Source: Euryodendron excelsum (Eukaryota; Streptophyta; Magnoliopsida; Ericales; Pentaphylacaceae). Taken from it: DNA of 64,000 nucleotides. The position numbers and the translations under genes are program-made. The notes under the pieces are model-generated. The model was not told where the DNA came from. It did not search any database and saw nothing but the letters and a program-made list of their open reading frames with translations. The stretch's first letter is position 1. Each line of letters begins with the position of its first letter. Below are positions 1 to 10,841 of the stretch, piece after piece. Location: assembly GCA_033060915.1 (NCBI GenBank), contig CM065389.1, positions 11,354,501-11,418,500 of the forward strand, given 5' to 3'.

Positions 1-504
1 GAAAGGGTCTTTAAGAAAATAGGTTGTTTGGCAACCTTTGAAAAGATTTAAGCCCTTTTGGAAAATGACTCTATTTTGGTCTTTTGAAAATAGAAATCTA
101 TGGTTTAGGGGTTGGTTACGAGTAGGGAAGACATCCTAAGATCATCACCCTACCCGCCTTTTCGGTATCTACATGTCTAATCACCCCTTGTTCACTCACT
201 AGAATAAACTGTTATCATTGTCCACTTAATATCCACTTTAGAATTTTGAAAACGGGGTTTATTCATCACTTTTCGAATGGATAATATATGATGCAAGTTT
301 TTCGAAGAAGTTTGAAAATAATAAGGGTTTTGAAAGAGTTTGGAATAGGAATTTTGAATTGATTAAAATTTTTGAAAAATGAATTGGAATTGAAATAGAA
401 GTTATGACCGCACAATTTTAGGTTGCCTACGTATCTGATTTGGCTAGAATCAGGTCATTCGTAGTTCGGGCAAGAGCCCGATGGAAAATAGGCGCATTAG
501 GGCC

Positions 505-712
505 TTTGGAAGGTTTAAAGACACTTTGGGGTCTTTGAAAAAGTTTAACACACTTTGAGGTCTTTGGAAAAGTTTAAGACACTTTGAGATCTTTAGAAAA
601 GTTCAAGACACTTGGAGGTCTTTTAAAAGAGTTTAAGACACCTTGAGGTCTTGGGAAAAGTTTAAGACACCTTGAGGTATTTAAGACACTTTGAGGTCTT
701 TGGAAATTGACG
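505..712. repeat. 29-bp tandem repeat array in the LTR (about 7 units)
   Basis: Units follow the pattern ACACTTTGAGGTCTTTGG plus a short AAAAGTTTAAG tail, about 29 bp each with one 19-bp short unit. I count seven units by eye. The same array has about 13 units in the other LTR and about two in the solo LTR at 36054. Confidence 0.85.
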
Positions 713-1199
713 ACCCTTTTGTGGCCTTGGAGGTTTTGACTTAAAATTGGATGGTGGAGTATTTTGAAAATGTTTTTGGATCAACCTAAGGGAGTTTTGA
801 AAAAAATGCTTTGGCATGACTCAAGAGAACTTGAAAGTGTTTTTAAAGTCTTGTTTTGAAAACCTTGGAGGCATGTTTTGATGAATTGGTTTGGAGAGTG
901 GTTTTTGGAAATGGCTAAGGGTTTGGAATCCTAATATGAACAACCTTAGGGGCTGTTCTTGATTTATCACTTGTCCTTGGAATCCCTAACCATGAGAGGG
1001 CTAGGGACACCTTAGAGTTGTGACCTTTGGAAAACGTTTTTGGAAATGCCTTGAAGAGGGAATGTAAGAACATTAGAAGAGTTTATGTAGTTGGTTTTTT
1101 AAAATCATGAGAGTGGGAAGTTTTGAAAAAATAGGTTATGAGGATAATTTGAAAGTTTGAATGGTCATTAAAAAAAAGGGTTCAATAGTTGAAACCTTG

Positions 1200-1560
1200 A
1201 AGTGTACTAATCTAGGTAGGGTCAGCCTAGGTTTAGAAGTGACCTAAGGTTGACTATCTTGGGTTAGGTTAGCTTAGGGTTAAGATGACCTATGGTTAAC
1301 TAATCAAGGTTGGGTTAAACTAGGATTAAGGTGACCTAGGGTTAAGTAACTAGGGTAGGGTTAACCTAAGGTTAGGATGACTTAGGGTTAGGTTAACCTA
1401 AGGTGGGTGAACTAGGGTCAAGTTAACCTAGGGTTAGACTACTAGGGTCAAGTTAACCTAGAGTTAGATAACTAGGGTCAAGTTAACCTAGGGTTAGATA
1501 ACTAGGGTCAAGTTAACCTAGAGTTAGTCAACTAGAGTCAAGTTAAACTAGGGCTAGATT
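1200..1560. repeat. TAGGGT-rich approx. 30-bp tandem repeats in the LTR
   Basis: The last 150 bp hold about five near-identical units containing ACTAGGGTCAAGTTAACC. The preceding 200 bp hold looser versions alternating GGTTAACCTAAGG and CTAGGGTTA. The repeats superficially resemble telomeric TTTAGGG, but the unit is about 30 bp and not a heptamer. Counterparts lie at 14860-15175 and 37390-37690. Confidence 0.8.
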
Positions 1561-4500
1561 GGAGAATGGTTTTGAAAGTTGTTTTGATGCATTCTTAGAA
1601 AGAGTTTGGAAAAACAAAACATGTTATGCAATAGACTTTGGTTGGCAATCTTTTTGAAGATCATTTCCATGAAAATTTTGACTCTAGTAAAGAGTATGGT
1701 TTATATAGTTGGTGTTTGGAGACCATCCAAGGAAGGTTTCCTCATGACCATTATAACCATTATCTTAACAAGAGTGGAGGCTTCAAAAATTAACATAAGG
1801 ATGTCAATTTTTGAAAAATCATTTTTGATGCAAAGATGGAGAAAATGAACTCTTGAAAACCATTTTTAAAAAGGAGATTTTGAAAATCATTTTTAAAGGG
1901 GACCATTCCATCAAGAAATGGTTCATATGGCTAATCAAAAGGGAGACCACTTAAGAGAGGGTTCCATAGGGCCATTCCAACCACTACATTTAAAAGAATG
2001 GGAATTTTGAAAATTAGAGAATTAGAAAGCAACCCTTATGCAAATTAAAATGTCATGATGCCAAAATGAAGTTAAGGGATTAGGAGGAGGTCTTCTAAGG
2101 CATAATTACTAAAATTTTATCCCACACTTTAAGTGGCCAACTCTTGGAACAATTTTTGAAAGAAATGTAGAACTTGGAGATGGTATAAAATTAAGAGCAA
2201 TGTAAGCATTGTGCAAAACGACAATAAGCATAAAATGAAGCCAAGCACACAAGATATGATCAAAATAGTAATATGCAAGGGGTCATGATTCACATACAAG
2301 ACTTTTAGGCTACACCACATAAATAAGGGGCTCCTAGGCCATACCATCTTAAAGTAGGCTAGTGAGAGGTCCCCCTACACGGTGGCTCTCACTTGTTTTC
2401 CTCTAGACATGATCTAAGAGCCCTCTTGGCTCATGCATGTAAGAAAGGGGGGTTAAAGATGGAGATTAAAATAGAGAATAGCCTAATTAGGCTAGGAGGG
2501 AGAAGAGAAAAGTGGGGGAAAGCACAAATGTTAAAGGGATACCACTTTTTGCCTTCACCCCACTTGTAGTCTTCAATGGATGTCTCGATTGGAGCTTGAG
2601 CGACTTCAAGAGGGCTTGAGAGGCTAGAGTGGAGTGTGTAAGTGTGTATGAGGCCTTGTATGTGGAGTGTATAGGCTTGAGAGGGGTAGAATTTAGCCTA
2701 AGTGTTGGAGGGGTGGAATATATGTAAGGATTCGAGTTTCTGGAGTGATTTTAGCAGAACTTCGCATCAATTTTGGACTTGGAATATACAAAGGGGGAGG
2801 CCTCTATTTATAGGCAATCTGGAACAGGCCTAGCGCATATGCTACATGCGCATGGCCAAAATTTGGCCTTGCGCAGGTACTATTCTATTGCCAGAAAGAC
2901 ACGTGGCACCTATTGTGCTGGATAAATCTCAACTGTTGATCGGAAGTCGGTCGATCTGATCAAAATTTGAGCGCATGTAGCATACGCTCCATCACCGGGA
3001 AGGTTCGTCCAAACTTTGCCTTGATAATTGAGTCAATCGGGAAGGTTTTGGGGGAATCGGTCGTACTTAGGATATCCTCCCAAGGCTTCCGATGAACTTT
3101 CATGTTTTCAAAAAGTTTGAATTATGTTTGGAGGTGAGTGATATCATCTTGGGAAGTGTGCTAAAAAGGCCACTTTTGCAGAGCGTTTGTGATACGCTCT
3201 TGGGGTGTTTGAAAGTGGCTGTTTTCGTTTTGTGTGATCGAGGCTTTCGAGAAACGATCTATTCGATCAGACCGTACCGATGGAAAGTACTCTGGAAATA
3301 CTTTCAGGAATTCCCAAATTTACCCAAATTTGACGATGCGTTTTGATTAGGGAATCGGAGAAAACGTCAACCTTGGCGGAGCGTTTGTGAGACGCTCCAG
3401 GGGTTGCTGAAAGTTATAGTTTTCACACTGTACGATGGAGGGCTTCGGGAAGCGATCTATTCAATCGAACCGTATCGGTAGAAAGATCTATGGATGAGCT
3501 TTCGAGAATTTCCTGATTTACTCATTTCTCAAGTCAGTTGACGGTGAGTTATAACTAGGGAATCGGGGGAAAAGACAATTTAGGAGGAGCATCTGCGAGA
3601 CGCTCCAGGGAACTTTTATCGAGTCGTGTGAGTTTAGTGTCGTAGGCTCCTCCTTGGGTTAAACAAGGGCGTGTGGTGAAACCCTCTACTCGAGATCCCA
3701 AGACCAATGCTGTTTCGAGGCATATTTGGACTTTCAGGGGTAAAACAGTCATTTTGACCAAGATTGGCTGGAAATGGTCAAGAATGGTTTAGTATGTTGT
3801 GTTAAGTGTGTAGGGTTGTTTAGGGGCAAAATGGTCATTTTGACCGGAGTGGGTCGAAATAGAATCGAATTTGGACCAAATGGCGTGCGGGGGACGTTTA
3901 ATGGTTTAACAACATTTTGGAATGATGGACTTATCATTTTGAGAGATTTTAAACTTTCTCAAAATGTGCCTGGAGGCCCAAGGGGCAGGTTTGGTCATTT
4001 TTCACCGAGTCGGGCTAGCAGGCGTCGATGTTGACCTAGGTGTTAGTTCCCAAGACCGTTCGGTCTCGAAAAACTTCCTGTGCAGTGTTGGTCCCTAAGA
4101 ACGCTTGGTCTTAGAGAGCTTCCTATAGGGTGGTGTCGATTCTTGAGAACGCCTGGTCTCAAAAAGTTACCTGTGAGGGTGGTGTTGGTCTCCAAGAGCG
4201 CCTAGTCTTGGAGAACTACCGAATGACGGACATTCTACATTGGCAGGCTAGCAGGCGCCAGAAGTGAACCGTCTGAAATTTGATAAGATGTTGGTCCCCG
4301 AGATCGCCCGATCTCGGGAAGCTACCTGGATGGCATTGGTTTCCAGGACCACCCGATCCGAAAAATTGCTTGAAATAATGGTGCTTATGGCTCCAGCAGG
4401 TCCTTGTGGGCCTGAAAAGCCACCAGTTGGCTGAATTGGAGATTAAAAGGCTCATCTTAAGCTTGCACGTGGTGTGGTGTTGGAAACCGAACCCGGTTGA

Positions 4501-5634
4501 GCTGGAGATCGCCGAGCGAGCAAGTCGCGAGGCAATCGAAGGGGCAACGTGCCAGTGAATTTGGAATGCTTTGAAACCTCTTGTGGGTTACTGGTCTGGA
4601 AGATCTCGAAATTCGAAAAGTCTTAGGCCTAGGTCGGGAACCGGATCGCCAACTTGACACAGTTTGGTCCAGGGCAACTGATTCCTGCTAATGAAAGTTG
4701 AAGGCTCGACTTTCGGCTTTCGACAAGGCCCTTACGAGCAAATTCGAATTTTTGCGAAGCTTGAAATTGATTTTGGCAGGAAGCTGAAGGGCCGAGCGCA
4801 TGTAGCACATGCGCATTCGGTGATGTAAGCCTTGCGCATCTAATACATACACCAGTTGAATTGTTGTTCTAGCGCACCTGCTAGATACGCCAGCCCGTGG
4901 CCATTAAAACAGAGCAGGTTCGCATTTTACTCACTGCGCCTTTGGGTTTTAGTTGATTTCAGAATTTTCTCTGAAGGATTTTGAGGGGTTTTGCTCAGGA
5001 ATCGTTAGGAGAGTGTTGGGAGACATTGGGCTCGTACCGAGGATCGTTATTGTCGCCGGATTCTTGCTGGAAAGCCTGTTTTTCGCTGGAGAATTTCAAA
5101 GGTTAGTTTTTCAAAAATTCATCAATTTCGATACATTTGTTTTCTTTTTTTGCGTATGAACAGTGTAATCCCATGTTTTAGAACGTTTAGAACATAATGA
5201 TCAGATTGTTTTTGTGATTTAGTGGAGTTTTGAGTGTGTTTTGGATGATATTGTATGTTTGTGAAAGAGGGTTTCTTGCAGGACTCGAAAAATTGCCTCT
5301 ACAGGCTCTGGCATTGACCGTTTGCTGCGATTTTTGCACCGAGAACCTTAGAAAAATGTGTAGAACAAACGTATGAAGTTTCGTAATTTTTTGAAAAAAT
5401 TTGACTTTTTGGATTTTTGAAAATTATGAAAAATAGGAGAAATTAAAAAAAATTAGAAAACAGGCCCTGTTAAAGGTCGAAAAGTCACAGAACATTTCTA
5501 GAAGATTATGGTGACACTCTTGAACGTTCTGGAAGTTTTTGTGAAATTTTGGAAATAAAACTAAGACCGAAAAATATTGGAAACTGAATGAATTGTCCTA
5601 AAATTTGTGTTTGAAGATAGGACGTATGTCGTCA

Positions 5635-5661
5635 GGGGGGGGGGGGGGGGGGGGGGGGGGG
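5635..5661. repeat. Poly-G run (27 G)
   Basis: An uninterrupted run of 27 G. Runs this long are unstable and are often mis-sized in assemblies, so the exact length should not be trusted. Confidence 0.9.
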
Positions 5662-6033
5662 TGAGATTGTTTTGACTGATGTGGTGGAAGGTCTGGGGCT
5701 GCTCCGGGCTGCGTTTGTGACTTGTGAAATTTCGAGATAATGACTTTTTAAGGCGAAACTCTGCTGAAATGTTCAAAAATTTTAACACTTATTTAAAACC
5801 TTTCGGTAAAACAAATCCTTTTGAGAAAGGGGCTTTTGAGGGAGAAAGCCAGGAGAAACCGCGATTTTAAAGAAATTTTTGGGAGTGGGATTTTTGAACG
5901 AGAAAAGGCCCGAGAAACTGTTCTTTAGCAAACTTGAAGAATAGGGCTTTTGAAGGTGGAAGCCCAGGAAACCATTAAGTACTTGAAATGGGGGCTTTCT
6001 GAAGGAAAACCTCAGAAAAACTGTAAATATGTT

Positions 6034-6425
6034 GAATCAGGGCTTTTGAAGGAAAAAGCCTGAGAAACCAGTTTTGAATTTTGAGACCAAACTTTTTGAG
6101 GAAAAAGCTTGGAAACCCTTAGAAAATTTTTGAACCAGGGTTTTTGAAGGAAAAAGCCCAAAAAACTGGTTTTGAAACTTCGAAACCAAATTTTTTTAGG
6201 AAAAAGCTTGAAAACCAATAGAAAATTTTTGAACCAGAGTTTTTTAAGGAGAAACCCCGAAAAACCGGTTTTGAATTTTGGAGCCAAACTTTTTGAGGAA
6301 AAAGCTTGAAAACCCTTAGAAAAATTTTGAACCAGGGTTTTTTAAGGAGAAAACTCAAAAAACCGGCTTTTGAAATTTCAAAACCAAACTTCTTTTGGGG
6401 AAAAAGCTTGAAAACCGTTAGGAAC
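6034..6425. repeat. 98-99-bp tandem repeat, about 4 copies
   Basis: Copies start with GAACCAGGG/GAATCAGGG at 6034, 6132, 6231 and 6329, giving spacings of 98, 99 and 98 bp. Each carries GGAAAAAGCC, an AAACCGGTTTTGAA-like segment and GAGGAAAAAGCTTG. The 5' part (5820-6033) looks like shorter, more degenerate units of the same kind. The array sits about 250 bp upstream of the PMD start codon. Confidence 0.85.
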
Positions 6426-6477
6426 CTCTTAATAGTGATAGGTGGGGCCCTCGCCCTCGCCCTTGCCCTTCATTTTT

Positions 6478-6509
6478 CCTTTCTTTTTCTTTTTTCTTCT
6501 TTTTTTCTG

Positions 6510-6555
<46 letters not shown>

Positions 6556-6595
6556 CTTCTTTTTTTTTTTTCTTTTCTTTCTTCTCTCGTTTTTT
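6478..6595. repeat. Pyrimidine tract with a 37-base T run
   Basis: Almost pure T with scattered C; the core 6519-6555 is uninterrupted T. The lysine-rich minus-strand and phenylalanine-rich plus-strand ORFs here are artefacts of this tract. It ends about 80 bp before the acceptor-like TTTTTCAG at 6669-6676, so it could serve as a long polypyrimidine tract for a leader intron. Confidence 0.85.
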
Positions 6596-6677
6596 TGTAT
6601 ATACACTGACGCACTTATCTTTGCGCTTTTCACATATGGTGACTGATTGATCCTCTTGAATGTTGTCATTTTTCAGG

Positions 6678-8621
6678 ATGTCGGAGGGCGGGGGTGACGG
6701 TCCGGACAGGAGGCGCCACGAGAAGGCGCCATGGATGGAGCTCGAGGAGGGCGGCAGCAGTCGGGGTAGCTCAGCTAGAGGTAGCAGTCGGAGCGTCTTA
6801 GCTCGGATTAGTGGTCGGGGTGGCACAGTGCAAGGAGGCAGTAGGGGTGTTTCTGCACGGAGTAGTGGTAGGGTCGGTTCTCCTCGGGGTGGCCGCAGTG
6901 GGTCACAGAGATCCTCGAGCAAGACAGCTTCTAGTGGGAGCTCTGTGAGGGGACAGCCCTCGGTGGCTCCTGATGAGAGATTTGAGGATGTGGCTGACTC
7001 ATCCGTGGACCCACGGACAGGATACGGTATGGCCTTTGTTCGGGACAGTCAGAGAGATAATTCATTCACCGACGACCAGCTAGCCATTCCTGATATTCCC
7101 CCGCTACGTGATTTGGCGTTCCATCCGAGCCTATATTCGAGCTATGGTCGGATGCCATTGTCTACCCATAGTTCCTTCAAAGGGTCCAGTATCTCGGCCT
7201 TGAAGGCTATGCAAGCGTCAGCTCTATCATATCAGGACTTTTTACATCAGATCGATTTTGGCGTTTTTATGACCCTGCAGACTGATAAACTTGATCACGG
7301 GATCCCTATGGGGTTGTTGGAGCGATGGTTCGGGGAGACAAGGACCGTGCATTTGGTGGGTTTCAAGTTGGGACCTACCCCTGTTGACTGGGCTATGATT
7401 ACCGGGCTATCTTTCAGAGGGGTACCGATCTTTCTACGGGACGTGTCTCTGGAGGAGGCCCGTCTTTTCTTGGGGTTGTCAGGGCTTGGGGGCTCGAGTT
7501 TCCCAGCTTCACTTTTATGCTCGGCCAAGACAACCTTTGCTTTTGAGCCTTTACTAGATGACCAGGTTATTATGAGGTGCCGGTTGGTGCTGTACGTCGT
7601 CTTTAGTTGCTTTTGCAACAATAATAAGTCGACGGTCCCTTTGTCTCTGGTGAGCCTGGTAGCGGATTTGGACGCGCTAGACTATGTTGACAGGGGTGCT
7701 TTCACCTTTGCTTGCTTCTTACGAGGGATGAGAGTGAGGACATCTAGGGCTTGGGGGAGCTTGATAAGCTTTTGGCCATTTTTGATATGGTGGAGCTATG
7801 AGTATTTGCCAGTTCGCCGACCAGAGATGTTAGCAGACGACGCCTTCCCGCGGGCCACGAGATGGGCCAGGTAGCAGGTAGTCCAGCTGTCCTTGCTCAC
7901 AGATTTTGTAGCCCTCAGGGCTAACTTAGAGTTACTGAGGCCTCGGGATGTGACTTGGGCACCTTATCACCGATCCACCCAGTATGCTGGTATAAGGGAT
8001 GTCATCCTTTTATCCAGGTCACGGATCACCTTCAGGGGTCTCGTGTCATGGGAGACGTACCTCAGGGAGCGTCACTGGCGACAGCTTCATACTGCTTTCC
8101 GCGCGACCATGGATCCTCCCCAGTATATGTTTGGACTTTATCGGGCCGGGGTAAAGATCCCTTATATAGTCGGGGTCCCTAGTGAGCGGTTCTTGCTTTC
8201 TCTGGATGTGGATTATGAGGCTCACTTCCGGGCGAGATCTATTAGCGCTTTCACCCAGCTGGATCTGGTGGTCAGAGGGTAGGTGGCTGGCCATGAGGTG
8301 GTGGAGCTTTGGCGGCAGGCCTAGGGCTTTGTATCTGAGAAGGAGTACCTAACAGCTTGCCAGGCACGAGATCAGTATTGTGCTGAGGTGGAGGTCCTGA
8401 CTGCCCGCATATCTCTGATGGAGGCCCGTTGTGTATGTTATTTGTGGTTCATTACTTTCATGTTCCTTATGCATCTCCTGTTTTCTGATGCTAGCTCTTC
8501 TTCCCTTTTTGCCTTTTTCTTTGGTCAAGGTCCTTTTGACACGGGAGCTTCCTCCAACCAGCCCTCTCCGTATGTGCCGAATATAAGCGACTTTGACTTG
8601 GATGACGACCCTGCTCCTTGA
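6678..8621 (+). pseudogene. Plant mobile domain (PMD/MAIN-like) protein gene inside the retrotransposon, with in-frame stops
   Basis: I chose the ATG at 6678 because it directly follows an acceptor-like TTTTTCAG; an ATG at 6660 lies inside that tract. Residues 1 to about 95 are a Ser/Gly/Arg-rich basic, disordered segment. From about residue 150 the protein shows the PMD signature: LLERWFGETRTVHLVGFKLG then PTPVDWAMITGLSFRGVPI. A second conserved block, after the first stop, contains LRPRDVTWAPY and WETYLRERHWRQLH. One reading frame carries the whole protein, but TAG stops occur at 7872-7874, 8280-8282 and 8322-8324. The frame then continues to an acidic C-terminus (SDFDLDDDPAP) and stops at 8619-8621. 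The part from about 8432 to 8529 looks like an unspliced intron (GT near CCGTTGTGTATG, AG at TTGGTCAAG). The gene is antisense to the element. PMD proteins (MAIN, MAIL1) act in plant nuclei in gene and TE silencing and are also known from transposons; what this copy did is unknown. Confidence 0.8.
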
Positions 8622-10841
8622 GGCGCCCCTTTTTATTTGTTGACACAGTTGTAGTTCAGTTAGTTTGGCTGTATTGTTTTATGTTTTTGAGGCCATATGT
8701 TGGCCTTCATGGATGATGACTGTATGATGTTTTTATGTACATTATTTTTGTTTCTTGCATGCGATGATGATTATTTCTTCCTTCTCACCTCGTCATATAT
8801 GTTATGTGGGTATATGATGGGTATGAATGCAAACAAAGGGGTACAGGAATCATGGTATGCATGAGACATGGTGGATATATGCAAACTTTAAGCAGATGTA
8901 AAAAGGGTGGGTGTATAACTGCACATGTCAGGCAGGGTGCACAGGCGTGCATGTAACTTTATAAGGACAGGTCTAGAGGTAGATCGGGCGTTCCCTGAAA
9001 ATTGTCATTTCGGCACTTTGCTCTTTCTTTGGAAATTCCCCCTTTTTGTTGCGCCTTTTTCCTGTCATGGCGAGATAGCAGCCGTCCCATTCCTAGGGTT
9101 TTCATTTTTGGAACCGACCCCCCTTTCTCTTATTTGAGGAACTGTCACTCAATTGATTTTCTCTCAAGGGCCTTATGTTTGATCTGGTAGACTCTCCAGG
9201 TGACAATCGAAGTAGCCTTTAGTAAAGGAGCGAGCAGTTTCCATCTTCAATCCGAGAAGACTTTACTTTGGACCGTAATATAGGCTAGGTAATGGGTGAT
9301 GAATGAAGGGGTATCCAGGCTCAAATGCCTTCTTTTTTTTTTTTTTTAGGGCGATAGTAACTAGAACCACCTTAAGTAAGCTTTTGCTACTTTGTTCCCT
9401 TTTCTTTTTCGGGTATTGCCATTTCCTCTTGAACTTGTCTAAACTAAGCAATCTTTCCTGATCTGAAGGGACTTTCTGTGGGTTGTAATGTGGCTAAGTT
9501 GCGGGTTTTTGAAGGGAAAGGTATTGATGGCTCAAAGTGTAATGTGATTTCTGGGGTTTACTGGTGATCACCTTTTCAGGTCTTTTCCTTTTGTCTGCAG
9601 GCTTCTTTCTCTGTCTCCCTCCTTTTTCTCTCCTCTCTTCTTTGTACGAATTTGTGCCTATATGGGGCCTATCATTTCTTTTAGTTCTTACTCCTATATT
9701 ATTGCTTGCACAGTCTATTAACTTTCAGGAGGCACTAATCGTTATTTCATTTTCATCATTTTTCATCATCATCATCATTCATTTTTGTTTTTTTGGAGTA
9801 TTGCCTTGTTTCCCTCCTTTTTCAATGTAGGAGGGGGCCTTGTTTCTTTCCATGCTCCTTTTTGTCACTTTTTCCTCCGAGTTTGCTTTTGCCCATTGCA
9901 GGGAGTGATCACCAGGGTGGGTTTTTTGAAGGAATATAATTTGGCTCAAAAGGGGTTTTTCAAAGAGTGTTCTTTTAACTGTATGGTAGCAGAATAGATG
10001 ACCCATCTTTCTTTCAGACAAGATTGCTTAGACCATGAAGTTCATTTTTAGAGGTTTCAGCATTATCCTTTAAAACAAACAAGAGTTAGTTTAACTAATC
10101 TATTACTTGCACTTGCCCCAATGTGGGGGGTGATTCCTGGCTAGGGTATTTAACTGAGAATTACTTGTGGCTCGAGTGGGCTGACCAAGGGAGTTATGTT
10201 TGCTATTCTAGGGATTTTGAAATGAGGGCTTCTCCTCCTTTCGAGGGTCTAACTGCTAACCGCTTTGCTATGGCGTCCTTCGAAAGCCACCTTTTTTTGT
10301 GACCCACTCCCTTTCCTTCCTTTTACTATCTTTCTTTTGGATCAAAAATGGTCCCCACAGGCAAGGATGCATGTACCATCCCACTTTCAAGTTAGGGCAT
10401 AACAATAAGAAAGGAAAATTCTGAGAAAGAGCAAGTGCCAAAGATGATAAATGCAAATTTCTACCTCTTTCATTTCAACAATTCTGTTTACATGATAAGC
10501 TCTTGATTAGCAAAAGATGAAAGTAGAGTTAACGAAACGAAGATTAACAGGAAATTAAAGACAAAGCTTGGTAGAAGGACATCCCTTTGGTAATAACTTC
10601 TTTAGGTAGGCTTTGGGACCACGCCTGCCTCCTCCATGCTCCATTTGCCGGCTTCCTCACTTGGTTGTGCTTGGCGAATTGATGCATCAACTGCGGGGTG
10701 GCAGAGATCATCGGCCATAGCGTAACCAGGGCTTCCTCCTTTTCCTTCTTTTTTTTTAGTGGGGCCAGCGGGGTTGTGCTTCCCTTCTTGGGACTTCTGC
10801 TGGCTTTCCTTTAGTTGAGCAGTTTTCTCTTGCTCGGCTTC
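8622..10841. other. Spacer between the PMD gene and gag, no gene seen
   Basis: No conserved protein was recognised in any frame. The first 300 bp would be the PMD 3' UTR. Minus-strand sequence just after the gag stop (10840 to about 10570) is rich in Lys/Glu codons and may be a decayed gag C-terminal extension. This is where Tat/Ogre elements normally carry protease, RT, RNase H and integrase, and none is present. Short poly-T and poly-pyrimidine stretches (near 9330, 9600-9830 and 10745) are the only other features. Confidence 0.6.

Larger units (their letters stand above)
1..4522 (-). mobile_element. 3' LTR of the Ogre-like element, truncated at both ends
   Basis: This stretch is collinear with the 5' LTR of the same element: base 1 here matches base 13491, about 255 bp inside the LTR. 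Homology runs through both flanks of the nested LTR in the other copy (up to 15356, then from 20387) and stops near 4522. There the last 16-18 bp of the LTR (the part ending GGGGTGCTTACA on the plus strand) are absent and unrelated sequence begins. No purine-rich tract lies next to the break. The terminus therefore appears to have been lost after insertion or by recombination. The lettered repeats inside are listed separately. Confidence 0.85.
4523..6677. other. Non-coding region upstream of the PMD gene
   Basis: No recognisable coding sequence. It begins where LTR homology stops. Bases 4780-4880 repeat the ATGTAGCACATGCGC type of motif also found in the LTR around 2830, so part may be older LTR-like sequence. 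In plus orientation the stretch would be the promoter and 5' leader of the PMD gene. A possible splice donor (AAAG/GTTAGTTT, near 5102) and an acceptor-like TTTTTCAG directly before the ATG at 6678 would allow a leader intron; this is inference. The 27-base G run, the 98-bp repeats and the long T tract fall here. Confidence 0.5.

Noticed and set aside
1200..1560. Interstitial telomere
   Set aside because: The unit is about 30 bp with CTAGGGTCAAGTT, not a TTTAGGG heptamer array.
6429..6669. Lysine-rich minus-strand ORFs at the T tract
   Set aside because: They are translations of a pyrimidine tract and have no conserved content.
7295..7621. Minus-strand ORF of 108 codons
   Set aside because: It is a shadow of the PMD gene, whose plus-strand frame has clear family motifs.
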